Part shown: piece by piece, positions 35,819 to 44,545 of the stretch | Layout: each line of letters begins with the position of its first letter | Numbering within the stretch: position 1 is the first letter of the stretch | Source: Duganella sp. 1224 | GTDB taxonomy: Bacteria; Pseudomonadota; Gammaproteobacteria; Burkholderiales; Burkholderiaceae_D | NCBI RefSeq assembly: GCF_013408245.1 | Contig: NZ_JACBYS010000002.1 | Coordinates: 744,001 to 808,000 of the forward strand | Direction: 5' to 3' | DNA: 64,000 nucleotides | The notes under the pieces: generated by a model | Database searches by the model: none | What the model saw: only the letters and a program-made list of their open reading frames with translations | What the model was told of the DNA's origin: nothing | Program-made: the position numbers and the translations under genes

Positions 35819-37212
35819 TGAAGAAGAAACTCAAACTCCCGCATACCTTCGTCCTGCTGTTCATCATCCTGGCGCTGATCGCGGCGGCCACCTGGCTGGT
35901 CCCCGGCGGCAAGTACGACACGCACCTGGTCAATGGCAAGCAGCTGATCAACCCGGACAGCTTCCACTACATCGACAGCGCGCCGCAGGGGCTGGTGGCG
36001 CTGATGAAGGCGCCGATCAAGGGCTTCGTCGAGGCGGCGCAGATCATCGGCTTCGTGCTGATCGTCGGCGGCGCGTTCGCGGTGCTGCAGAAGACCGAGG
36101 CCATCGACGCCATGATCAAGTCGCTGGCCAAGGCGCACGCCAGCTCGAAGTTCATCCAGCGCGCGCTGATCCCGGTGTTCATCACGCTGTTCTCGATCGG
36201 CGGCGCGACGTTTGGCATGAACGAGGAAGCCATACCGTTCATCCTGATTTTCGTGCCGCTGGCGCTGGCGCTGGGCTATGACACGGTGGTGGGCGTGTCG
36301 ATTCCCTTCCTAGGCTCGCAGGTCGGTTTCTCGGCGGCGTTCCTCAACCCGTTCAACGTCGGCATCGCCCAGGGCATCGCCGGCGTGCAGGTTTTTTCCG
36401 GTTGGGGCTACCGGCTGATCGTGTGGGCGATCGCCACCGCTGTCACCATCGTCTTCATGATGTGGTATGCGGCGCGCGTCAAGCGCGACCCGACCCTGAG
36501 CCCGACCTACGCGCTGGACCTGGAAAAGCGCAAGGACCTGCCGGTGGGCGGCATCGGCGAGTTCCACGGCATGACCTTGCGCCACAAGCTGGTGCTGTGG
36601 ATCTTCGCCGGCTCGCTGGCGGTGATGGTGTTCGGCGTGGTGCACTACGGCTGGTACATCGACGAAATCGCCGCGCTGTTCCTCAGCATGGCGGTGGTGA
36701 TCGGCCTGGTGGGGCGGCTCGATTCGACCCAGATCGTCGAAGGCTTCATGCAGGGCGCGCGCGACCTGGTCGGCACGGCGCTGGTGATCGCGCTGGCGCG
36801 CGGCACGCTGGTGCTGGCGCGCGACGCCCACATCATCGACACCATGCTGCACGCGCTGATGCCGCTGGTGCAGTCGGCGCACCCGGTGTTCGCGGCGTGG
36901 AAGATGTTCGGCATCCAGACCGTGATCAACTTCTTCATCCACTCCGGCAGCGGCCAGGCCGCGCTGACCATGCCGATCATGGCGCCGCTGGCCGACCTGG
37001 TGGGCGTCACGCGCCAGACCGCGATCCTGGCGTTCCAGTTCGGCGAATTCACCACGCCGATGATCCCCACCTCCGGCATCACCGTCGGCGTGCTCGCGCT
37101 GGCGCGCATCCCGTGGATCACCTGGGCCAAGTGGATGATCCCGCTGCAACTGATCTACGCGGTCCTCGCGCTGACCCTGCTGGTGCCGCCCTGCCTGATG
37201 AACTGGCAGTAG
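35815..37212 (+). CDS. YfcC-family (ArcD-like) amino acid/peptide transporter
   Basis: A 465-residue inner-membrane protein with about 12 helices. It begins MMKKKLKLPHTFVLLFIIL, with the first helix ending at a conserved LVPGGKYD. GGATFGMNEEAIPF, FLGSQVGFSAAFLNPFNVG and HSGSGQAALTMPIMAPLAD are family motifs. YfcC proteins (COG1288) are predicted basic amino acid or C4-dicarboxylate carriers related to ArcD. It is translationally coupled to the M14 hydrolase (ATGA; a second ATG follows directly at 35818), which suggests it brings in the substrate or exports a product such as arginine. Confidence 0.84.
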   Translation: MMKKKLKLPHTFVLLFIILALIAAATWLVPGGKYDTHLVNGKQLINPDSFHYIDSAPQGLVALMKAPIKGFVEAAQIIGFVLIVGGAFAVLQKTEAIDAMIKSLAKAHASSKFIQRALIPVFITLFSIGGATFGMNEEAIPFILIFVPLALALGYDTVVGVSIPFLGSQVGFSAAFLNPFNVGIAQGIAGVQVFSGWGYRLIVWAIATAVTIVFMMWYAARVKRDPTLSPTYALDLEKRKDLPVGGIGEFHGMTLRHKLVLWIFAGSLAVMVFGVVHYGWYIDEIAALFLSMAVVIGLVGRLDSTQIVEGFMQGARDLVGTALVIALARGTLVLARDAHIIDTMLHALMPLVQSAHPVFAAWKMFGIQTVINFFIHSGSGQAALTMPIMAPLADLVGVTRQTAILAFQFGEFTTPMIPTSGITVGVLALARIPWITWAKWMIPLQLIYAVLALTLLVPPCLMNWQ

Positions 37213-37236
37213 TCCCGCCCGCGCCGGCCGGCGCCG

Positions 37237-37671
37237 TCACGCCGAGGACGCTGCGTAGATATCGGGGAAATAGCGCTCCATCAGCGTCGCCGGGCGGGCC
37301 GGCGGCGTGAAGCCGTAGCGGGCGTAGAGCGCGTGGGCGTCGCTGGTGGCCAGCATGAAGCGGCGCAGCCTTTGCAGGTCCGGATGCGCCAGCACCGCTG
37401 CCATCAGCATCTTGCTGACGCCCTGGCCGCGCTCCGCCTCCACCACGAACACATCGGCCAGATAGGCGAACGTGGCGCGGTCGGTGGTCACGCGCGCGAA
37501 GCCCACCTGCCGGCCATCGCGATACGCGCCGAAGCACAGCGAGTTGGCAATCGCCCGCTCCACCGTGGCACGCGGTATGCCGCGCGCCCACGCCGAGCGC
37601 TCGGACAGAAACTGGTGAATCAGGGCGACGTCGAGCGCCGCCGGATCAGTGCTGATGTGCAGTTGGGCCAT
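37237..37671 (-). CDS. GNAT-family N-acetyltransferase
   Basis: A 144-residue GNAT protein. RQVGFARVTTDRATFAYLAD forms the central strands, and DVFVVEAERGQGVSKMLMAA is the acetyl-CoA loop (RGQGVS). HALYARYGFTPP closes the fold. The substrate is unknown. I place the start at 37671 (MAQLHISTD), since GGAA lies just ahead; an in-frame ATG 15 bases upstream is also possible. It is convergent with the transporter gene and divergent from argH. Confidence 0.82.
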   Translation of the reverse strand: MAQLHISTDPAALDVALIHQFLSERSAWARGIPRATVERAIANSLCFGAYRDGRQVGFARVTTDRATFAYLADVFVVEAERGQGVSKMLMAAVLAHPDLQRLRRFMLATSDAHALYARYGFTPPARPATLMERYFPDIYAASSA

Positions 37672-37724
37672 GTTTTCCGTAACCATAAAGACAATGTTGA
37701 CGTATTTTAGGGCAGATGCCGGTT

Positions 37725-37730
37725 TATAAT
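37725..37730 (+). promoter_or_regulatory. Putative -10 box of the argH promoter
   Basis: A perfect TATAAT lies 37 bases before the argH ATG. The only good -35 (TTGACG at 37697-37702) is 22 bases away, which is too far for a standard sigma-70 spacer, so the promoter may need an activator or use a weak -35 nearer by. Confidence 0.45.
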
Positions 37731-37766
37731 CGCTGTTGATCTTCAGCGACATTCCACTATTTGACT

Positions 37767-39161
37767 ATGACTTCACAATTCTCCAAAAAAGCCGAAGCCT
37801 GGTCGGCGCGCTTCAGCGAACCGGTTTCGGACCTCGTCAAACGCTACACCGCCTCGGTGTTCTTCGACAAGCGCCTGGCCAAGGCCGACATCCAGGGCTC
37901 GCTGGCGCATGCCGAAATGCTGGCCGCGCAGGGCATCATCAGCGCCCAGGACCGCGCCGACATCGAGCGCGGCATGGCGCAGATCAGCGCCGAAATCGAC
38001 GCCGGCCAGTTCGAATGGCTGCTGGACCTGGAAGACGTCCACCTGAACATCGAAAAGCGCCTGACCGAACTGGTAGGCGACGCCGGCAAGCGCCTGCACA
38101 CCGGCCGCTCGCGCAACGACCAGGTGGCCACCGACATCCGCCTGTACGTGCGCTCGGCCATCGACGACGTGCTGCAACTGCTGCACGCGCTGCGCTCCGC
38201 GCTGGTCGACCTGGCCGACAAGAACGCCGACACCATCCTGCCCGGCTTCACCCACATGCAGGTGGCGCAGCCGATCACCTTCGGCCACCACATGCTGGCC
38301 TACGTCGAAATGTTCGGCCGCGACGCCGAGCGCATGGCCGACGCCCGCAAGCGCGTCAACCGCCTGCCGCTGGGCGCTGCCGCGCTGGCCGGCACCACCT
38401 TCCCCATTGACCGCGTGCGCGTGGCCAGGACGCTGGGCTTCGACGACGTCTGCCACAATTCGCTGGACGCCGTCTCCGACCGCGACTTCGCCATCGAATT
38501 CACCGCCGCCGCCTCGCTGATCATGACCCACATCTCGCGCATGTCGGAAGAGCTGATCATCTGGATGAGCCCACGCGTGGGCTTCATCGACATCGCCGAC
38601 CGCTTCTGCACCGGCTCGTCGATCATGCCGCAGAAGAAAAACCCGGACGTGCCGGAACTGGCGCGCGGCAAGACCGGCCGCGTCTACGGCCACCTGATGG
38701 GCCTCCTGACCCTGATGAAAGGCCAGCCGCTGGCCTACAACAAGGACAACCAGGAAGACAAGGAACCGCTGTTCGACACCGTCGATACGCTGGTCGACAC
38801 GCTGCGCATCTTCGCCGACATGGCCGGCGGCATCACCGTCAAGCCGGACAACATGCGCGCCGCCGCGCTGCAAGGCTACGCCACCGCCACCGACCTGGCC
38901 GACTACCTGGTCAAGAAAGGCCTGCCGTTCCGCGACGCCCACGAAGCCGTGGCCCACGCGGTGCGCGCCTGCGACGACCTGAAGATCGACCTGGCCGAGA
39001 TGTCGCTGGAACAGTTGCGCGCCTTCTCGACGCTGATCGAGGACGACGTGTTTGCCGTGCTGACGCTGGAAGGCTCGGTGGCCGCGCGCGACCATGTTGG
39101 CGGCACCGCGCCGAACCAGGTGCGCCAGGCCATCGCCCGCGTGCGCGCGCAACTGCAGTAA
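37767..39161 (+). CDS. argH: Argininosuccinate lyase
   Basis: A 464-residue lyase of the fumarase/aspartase superfamily that splits argininosuccinate into arginine and fumarate, the last step of arginine synthesis. [37 protein letters not shown] and the signature [20 protein letters not shown] (with the mobile loop carrying the catalytic Ser) are all intact. The ATG at 37767 is used; a TTG two codons upstream is unlikely. It sits next to the cyanophycin-type genes, but by itself is a housekeeping gene. Confidence 0.97.
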   Translation: MTSQFSKKAEAWSARFSEPVSDLVKRYTASVFFDKRLAKADIQGSLAHAEMLAAQGIISAQDRADIERGMAQISAEIDAGQFEWLLDLEDVHLNIEKRLTELVGDAGKRLHTGRSRNDQVATDIRLYVRSAIDDVLQLLHALRSALVDLADKNADTILPGFTHMQVAQPITFGHHMLAYVEMFGRDAERMADARKRVNRLPLGAAALAGTTFPIDRVRVARTLGFDDVCHNSLDAVSDRDFAIEFTAAASLIMTHISRMSEELIIWMSPRVGFIDIADRFCTGSSIMPQKKNPDVPELARGKTGRVYGHLMGLLTLMKGQPLAYNKDNQEDKEPLFDTVDTLVDTLRIFADMAGGITVKPDNMRAAALQGYATATDLADYLVKKGLPFRDAHEAVAHAVRACDDLKIDLAEMSLEQLRAFSTLIEDDVFAVLTLEGSVAARDHVGGTAPNQVRQAIARVRAQLQ

Positions 39162-39167
39162 CCAAGC

Positions 39168-39247
39168 GTCGTTCCGGCGCAGGCCGGAACCCATAGAACG
39201 CCAGCCTGCCCGCGTTCTATCGGTTCCGGCCTGCGCCGGAACGACGT
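39168..39247. repeat. dRS3-like hairpin pair, copy C, downstream of argH
   Basis: CGTCGTTCCGGCGCAGGCCG (from 39168, continuing GAACCCATAG) faces its own inverted copy, which ends at 39247. The centre is also paired: ATAGAACGC with GCGTTCTAT. The whole 80 bases can fold as one long hairpin. It has the same layout as 24111-24190 but a different centre, and it lies seven bases after the argH stop. Confidence 0.85.
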
Positions 39248-39324
39248 GGCGGTTTGTTGATCTGGCACAGTACCTGCAGCCCGCCCGCGATCTAGCGTGA
39301 AGTCATCTACCAACGGAGGATGAC

Positions 39325-41607
39325 ATGACACCCCACACGCCCCTGACCGCCATCTGCCTGGCCCTGCCCCTGGCCTTGGCCACCTGGCCCGCCCGCGCCG
39401 CCCAACTGATGTCCGCCCCGGTGGCCGTCGCCACGCCGCAGGAAAGCGCCAGCCTGGTCGCTCGTCTGATGGCGCTCGACGCCCGCCAGGGCCTGACCAA
39501 CGACTACAGCTTCCGCATCAGCAGCCAGCACCCCGGCGTGATCGGCCAAAAAATCACCCGCGCCCAGCACACCTACAAGAACCTGCGCGTGCTCGGCTCC
39601 GAATCGGTGGTGGTGACCAACGCCGCCGGCGACATCGTCAGCGTGTCGGTGTCCGACCGCCGTCCCGGCCTGACGCTGCAGGCCACCACGCCCGGCGGGC
39701 CGCCGCCGCCGGCGCTGCCCTCGCCGGCCGAGCTCACGCCCACGCTCAGCCCCGACGACGCCATCCAGCGCGCGGTCCAGGCCATCGCCCCCGGCGCCAC
39801 CCACCGCTGGCCGCCCGGCGCCGAACTGCTGATCTACCCGGTGATGAAAACCGTGCGCAACGCCAGCGCCGCCAACAAGCCGGACGAACAACTCAACGCC
39901 CTCGACGTGGAAGAAGTGGTGGAGCGCTACGCGCTGGCCTACCTGGTGCGGCTGCGCATGGCGCTGGACGGAAAGCTGGTCTACTACGACGTGGTGGTCG
40001 ACGCCCGCGACGGCGCCATCATCGCCAGGTGGCCAGCGCTGCAGACGGTGATCGGCACCGGCAACAGCCAGTACAACGGCGTGGTCCCGATCAGCACCTC
40101 GCAGATCGCCAGCGGCTTCCAGATGCTCGATCCGTCGCGCGGCAGCGGCGGCAAATTCGGCGGCATGGCCATCACCAACGCCAACCACAGCTCGCCCAAC
40201 AACCCCGATCCCGGCGCCATCTACACCAACAGCAGCAACACCTGGGGCGACGGCAAGCAGTACACCGGCGCCAGCACCACCGACGCCAACGGCCAGACCG
40301 CCGCCGTCAACGCGCTGTGGGGACTGATGAACACCTACGACACCAACCGCAATGTGTTGGGATGGCAGTCACTGGACGGCAACAACACCGCCACCTACAT
40401 CGCCGCCCACGTCGGCACCCGCTACGACAACGCCTTCTACGACGACAGCTGCGCGTGCATGTACATCGGCGACGGCAACAGCTTCACCAGCCTGGGCGCG
40501 ATCGACGTCATCGGCCATGAAATGTCGCACGGCGTCACCGCCGCCACCGCGAACCTGATCTACGCCGGCGAATCCGGCGGCCTGAATGAATCCAGCTCAG
40601 ACATCGGCGGCGAAATGGTGGAAGCTTACGCCCGAGCCGGCGGCAGCGGCACCACGGTGCCAGCCAGCGGTAACGACTGGATGATGGGCACGGAAATCAG
40701 CAAGAGCGGCCAGCCGCTGCGCTGGATGTACAAGCCGCACAAGGATGGCAGCAGCCCGGACGCCTGGAGCGCCAGCCTGAAAAACCTCGACGTCCACTAT
40801 GCCAGCGGCCCGAATAACCGCATGTTCTACTTCCTGTCGCAAGGCTCCAGGGCCGATCCGGCCAGCGACTACTACAGCCCCTATCTCACGCGCACCCCGG
40901 CCGCCATGACCGGCATCGGCAACGACAAGGCCTACCGCATCTGGTTCAAGGCGCTGACCACCAAATTTACCGCCGCCACCAACTACGCAGACGCCCGCAA
41001 CAAGGTACTGCAAGCGGCGCAGGAACTGTACGGCGCGGCGTCGAAGGAAGCCATCGCCGTGCAGCGCGCGTATGCCGCCATCAACGTTGGCGCGGATATC
41101 GACGAGGAAGGGGGCGGCGGCGGGGGCGGCGGTGGCGATGGCGGCGCCGTCGAGCAGATCGTCAACGGCGGTTTTGAAAACGGCGTCACCGGCTGGAACG
41201 GCAGCACCGGCGTGATCGGCGCGCACAGCGGCCAGACGCCCTACGAAGGCAAGCGCTACGCCTGGCTGGGCGGGAACGGCCGGCGCAGCAGCGAGACGCT
41301 GACGCAGCAGGTGCAGATCCCCGCCGCCGCCAGCAGCGCGCAGTTGAGCTTCGCGCTGCACATCGACACCGCTGAAACCAGCAACACCGTCTACGACACG
41401 CTGACCGTATCGCTACGCCCCGACAGCGGCGGCGGCGCCACGCTGGCCACCTACACCAACCTGACGCCGGCCGCCGGCTACCAGCTACACAACTTCGACC
41501 TGCTGGCCTACAAAGGCCAGACGCTGACGCTATCCTTCGCCATGCGCGAAGACCGCAGCAAACAGACCTCCTTCGTGCTCGACAAAGTCAGCCTGCTCAC
41601 ACGCTGA
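39325..41607 (+). CDS. Secreted M4-family (thermolysin-like) metalloprotease with C-terminal accessory domain
   Basis: A 760-residue exported preproenzyme. A signal peptide (about 1-26) leads to a long propeptide (27-240, FTP/PepSY-like: KNLRVLGSESVVVTNAAGDI). The catalytic domain follows from about 242, with zinc ligands His398 and His402 in HEMSH, catalytic Glu399 and third ligand Glu422 in GGLNESSSD. A Gly-rich linker (about 594-604) then joins a C-terminal beta-sandwich domain (VNGGFENGVTGWNGS, ending VLDKVSLLTR) that should bind carbohydrate or substrate. GGAGGA at 39315-39320 precedes the start. It probably digests external protein. It is convergent with the next gene, one base apart. 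Confidence 0.92.
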   Translation: MTPHTPLTAICLALPLALATWPARAAQLMSAPVAVATPQESASLVARLMALDARQGLTNDYSFRISSQHPGVIGQKITRAQHTYKNLRVLGSESVVVTNAAGDIVSVSVSDRRPGLTLQATTPGGPPPPALPSPAELTPTLSPDDAIQRAVQAIAPGATHRWPPGAELLIYPVMKTVRNASAANKPDEQLNALDVEEVVERYALAYLVRLRMALDGKLVYYDVVVDARDGAIIARWPALQTVIGTGNSQYNGVVPISTSQIASGFQMLDPSRGSGGKFGGMAITNANHSSPNNPDPGAIYTNSSNTWGDGKQYTGASTTDANGQTAAVNALWGLMNTYDTNRNVLGWQSLDGNNTATYIAAHVGTRYDNAFYDDSCACMYIGDGNSFTSLGAIDVIGHEMSHGVTAATANLIYAGESGGLNESSSDIGGEMVEAYARAGGSGTTVPASGNDWMMGTEISKSGQPLRWMYKPHKDGSSPDAWSASLKNLDVHYASGPNNRMFYFLSQGSRADPASDYYSPYLTRTPAAMTGIGNDKAYRIWFKALTTKFTAATNYADARNKVLQAAQELYGAASKEAIAVQRAYAAINVGADIDEEGGGGGGGGGDGGAVEQIVNGGFENGVTGWNGSTGVIGAHSGQTPYEGKRYAWLGGNGRRSSETLTQQVQIPAAASSAQLSFALHIDTAETSNTVYDTLTVSLRPDSGGGATLATYTNLTPAAGYQLHNFDLLAYKGQTLTLSFAMREDRSKQTSFVLDKVSLLTR

Positions 41608-41608
41608 A

Positions 41609-43201
41609 TCAGCGCAGCGTGACGAACACCGGGTTCGAATAGAACCACAGGCTGCGGTAATTGCGGTCGTTGATGTCGTTGAAGCGCTGGGTATTGTCGG
41701 TGGTGCTGGTGCGCTGGTCGGCCAGCGGTTCGCCGTTGGCCGTCAGTCCCGCCACGTCGGTGCCCAGGTTGGTGCCGCGCAAACGGAAGTACTGGTTCTT
41801 CGACGCCGTGGTTTCATACGTCACGCTGTAATAGCCATCCGCATCCACCTTCCAGTCGGCCGCCGTGAAACGCTTGACCACGCGCGTGCTGGCGTTGGTC
41901 GCCACGCTGTACGCCGCGCTGCCCGGCGCCGCCTTGGCGCCGACATCGCCGGCGATCAGGTCCACATGGTCCACCACCGGCTTGACGTTGGCCGCCGTGC
42001 CGCTGTCCACCGGCTTCTCGTAATTGTTCTTGGCCGGCGACTTGAAGCGGATGGTGATGGTGACCTTGTCGCCGCTCGTCACTTTCAGCTCGCCGCCCAT
42101 CTCCTTGCGGTCATCCTTGCTGGCCAGGTTGAAGTCCAGCGCGTTGATCAGATCACCGTAGACCGAGAACATCTTGCCCGAGCGCAGACCGGCCAGCAGA
42201 TCCTTGGCCGCAGGTTTGCCGGTGCCGCTGTTGAACACATAGTTCTTCGCGTACTCGCCGGGGAAGTAACCGCTGCTGTTACCGCCAACGATCTTGAAGT
42301 GCGTATCCGAATCGGTCAGGTTCCAGATGTGGCGACCCTCGCCCAGCAGCGCGTCCCACGGGCCGCCCAGCTTCGCCACCACGTAATCCACGCCGCCGTA
42401 CACGCGCAGCAGCGCGTTGTCGTCAGTGTAGGCCGCCGTGTAGCCGCCGCGATCCGGCTCCATCTGGTTGCCCACCATGCCCTCGATGGCAAACATGATG
42501 TTCGGCGCGGCGTCGTTGAAGGCGCGGAAGTCGGCGATGCTGTAGCTGCCCTTGTTGCGCGACGGGTGATTGATCACCGCGTAGCTGGTGTCCGGATAAT
42601 TTGTCTTCAGCCAGTTGAACGCCTGCAGCGCATCGTCGGCGGTCTTGTTGTAGCGCGTGTCGCCGTACTTGGCCTTCCACGCCGTCACATCGGCCGGATC
42701 GAACATGGCCACGTCACGCGTGGTGAACAGGTACTCGAACTCCTTCAGGCCCTTGGCGCCGCCGTCCAGCAGCGCGATGCCAACGTGATCGTGGGTCGGC
42801 ATGTCCCACTCCACGCCGGAGAAAATCAGCTTGTCGGCATACGTACCTGCGGCCTGCAAGGCCTGGATGTGCGGCGTCTCGTAACGCTCTATGCCAACCG
42901 ACATCGGAATCTGCGCCGCCAGCGTGGCGCCCTTCTCGTCGCGGGTCGACACGCGCAGGTGGTTGGACACGGCCATCCAGTCCAGGCCATAGCTGGTAAA
43001 GGCCTTGGACAAAATCTTGTCGAGCGTCTGGCTGACGTCGGCGTCTGCCGACTGCGTGGTGTGGGTGTGCAGATCGCCGGCGAGCCAGCGGCCCGCTGGC
43101 AGCGGCGGCACCGTGTTCACGGGACCGTTGTCGCCACCGCAGGCGGCGACAGTCAGGACGGCGGCAATGGCGGATGGGATCAGCAATTTTTTGAACGACA
43201 T
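41609..43201 (-). CDS. PHP-domain hydrolase, lipoprotein
   Basis: A 530-residue protein. The lipobox LTVAAC places lipidation at Cys21. WLAGDLHTHTTQSADADVS (His45, His47) is the first metal motif of the PHP superfamily, IFSGVEWDMPTHDH and YAVINHPSRN supply later metal ligands, and LTDSDTHF the last. PHP proteins are metal-dependent phosphoesterases or related hydrolases; exported lipoprotein members have no fixed substrate. The C-terminal 150 residues look like a beta-rich accessory domain. The start at 43201 is set by the lipoprotein signal. Confidence 0.82.
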   Translation of the reverse strand: MSFKKLLIPSAIAAVLTVAACGGDNGPVNTVPPLPAGRWLAGDLHTHTTQSADADVSQTLDKILSKAFTSYGLDWMAVSNHLRVSTRDEKGATLAAQIPMSVGIERYETPHIQALQAAGTYADKLIFSGVEWDMPTHDHVGIALLDGGAKGLKEFEYLFTTRDVAMFDPADVTAWKAKYGDTRYNKTADDALQAFNWLKTNYPDTSYAVINHPSRNKGSYSIADFRAFNDAAPNIMFAIEGMVGNQMEPDRGGYTAAYTDDNALLRVYGGVDYVVAKLGGPWDALLGEGRHIWNLTDSDTHFKIVGGNSSGYFPGEYAKNYVFNSGTGKPAAKDLLAGLRSGKMFSVYGDLINALDFNLASKDDRKEMGGELKVTSGDKVTITIRFKSPAKNNYEKPVDSGTAANVKPVVDHVDLIAGDVGAKAAPGSAAYSVATNASTRVVKRFTAADWKVDADGYYSVTYETTASKNQYFRLRGTNLGTDVAGLTANGEPLADQRTSTTDNTQRFNDINDRNYRSLWFYSNPVFVTLR

Positions 43202-43315
43202 GGGTGGGTATCCTGAAGTGTAAAACAAACGAGCGGGCACCATAACATTGGTGTGTGACGGCCGAATGACCTGCTATCATCGACAGCTTGTACGCACACC
43301 CATCAGGATATAAAA

Positions 43316-44542
43316 ATGACTATTGGCGGAAAGACCATCGACCAGGCGCTGGCCTCCTTATCGGACATGACCGCGGGCGCGGTCCCCATCGGCAAAGACG
43401 AACACCTGCAACGCATCGCCCGCGCCCAGGCCTACATGCAGGCGCAGGGCATCGCCGCCATCTACATCAACGCCGGCGCCAACCTCACCTACTTCACCGG
43501 CACCAGGTGGTACGCCAGCGAACGCATGGTGGGCGCCATCCTGCCGGCGCAAGGCGCGGTGGAATACATCGCCCCGGCGTTTGAAGAAAGCACGTTGAAA
43601 GACTTCATGCTGGTCGAAGGCGCCGTCAACTGCTGGGAAGAACATGAAAGCCCGTACGCGCTGTTCGTCGCTGTGCTGAAACGCATGGGCATCATGCCGA
43701 ATACCGCACAACCACCGCGCGTGGGCATTTGCGAAAGCGCCGCCTTCTTCATCTATGACGGTATCCGCCCGCTGGCCGATGGCTACGCACTGGAAAACGC
43801 CCGCACCGTCACCGCCCACTGCCGCACGCGCAAGTCGGCCGCCGAAATCGCCCTGATGCAGCGCGCCAAGGACATGACCATGGCCGTGCACATTGCCACC
43901 GCCAGCATCCTGCATGAAGGGATCACCACCAAGGAGGTGGAAGAATTCATCGACCGCGCGCACCGCAAGGTCGGCGCGCCCGCCGGTTCGTATTTCGTCA
44001 TCGTGCTGTTTGGCGAAGCCACCGCCTACCCGCACGGCGTCAGCTACGTGCAGACGCTGAAGCCGGGCGACACAGTGCTGATCGACACCGGCTGCAAACT
44101 GCACAACTACATCTCCGACATCACCCGCACCTACGTGTATGGCCCGATCAGCGAGCGTCAGCGCTCGGTGTGGAACAGCGAGAAGAAAGCGCAAGCCGCC
44201 GCCTTCGCCGCCGCACAACTTGGCGTGCCATGCGAGGAAGTGGACCAGGCCGCGCGCCGTTCGCTGGAAGCCGACGGCTTCGGCCCCGGCTACAAGCTGC
44301 CCGGCCTGCCGCACCGCACCGGCCACGGCATCGGCCTCGACATCCACGAATGGCCCTACCTGGTGGGCGGCGACAAGACGCCGCTGGACGTCGGCATGTG
44401 CTTCTCCAACGAGCCGATGATCTGCATCCCCGGCGAATTCGGCATCCGCCACGAGGACCACTTCTACATGACGGAGAACGGTCCGAAGTGGTTCACCGAA
44501 CCGGCGCACAGCATCGACGATCCATTCGGCCTGCAGCGCTAA
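43316..44542 (+). CDS. M24-family metallopeptidase (Xaa-Pro aminopeptidase/creatinase-like)
   Basis: A 408-residue pita-bread-fold enzyme without signal peptide. The five metal ligands are all present: Asp257 (LIDTGC), Asp268 (SDITRTY), His337 (HRTGHGIG), Glu366 (SNEPMI) and Glu380 (RHEDHFY). The N-terminal creatinase-like domain (1-165) contains YFTGTRWYASERM. It should remove N-terminal residues next to proline from peptides, or act on a related small substrate. It is divergent from the PHP lipoprotein and convergent with the TPR protein. Confidence 0.88.
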   Translation: MTIGGKTIDQALASLSDMTAGAVPIGKDEHLQRIARAQAYMQAQGIAAIYINAGANLTYFTGTRWYASERMVGAILPAQGAVEYIAPAFEESTLKDFMLVEGAVNCWEEHESPYALFVAVLKRMGIMPNTAQPPRVGICESAAFFIYDGIRPLADGYALENARTVTAHCRTRKSAAEIALMQRAKDMTMAVHIATASILHEGITTKEVEEFIDRAHRKVGAPAGSYFVIVLFGEATAYPHGVSYVQTLKPGDTVLIDTGCKLHNYISDITRTYVYGPISERQRSVWNSEKKAQAAAFAAAQLGVPCEEVDQAARRSLEADGFGPGYKLPGLPHRTGHGIGLDIHEWPYLVGGDKTPLDVGMCFSNEPMICIPGEFGIRHEDHFYMTENGPKWFTEPAHSIDDPFGLQR

Positions 44543-44545
44543 GGG

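Noticed and set aside
41632-41660. GGTTCGAAT string resembling a tRNA T-loop
   Set aside because: It lies within the end of the PHP lipoprotein gene and has no acceptor, D or anticodon arms around it.
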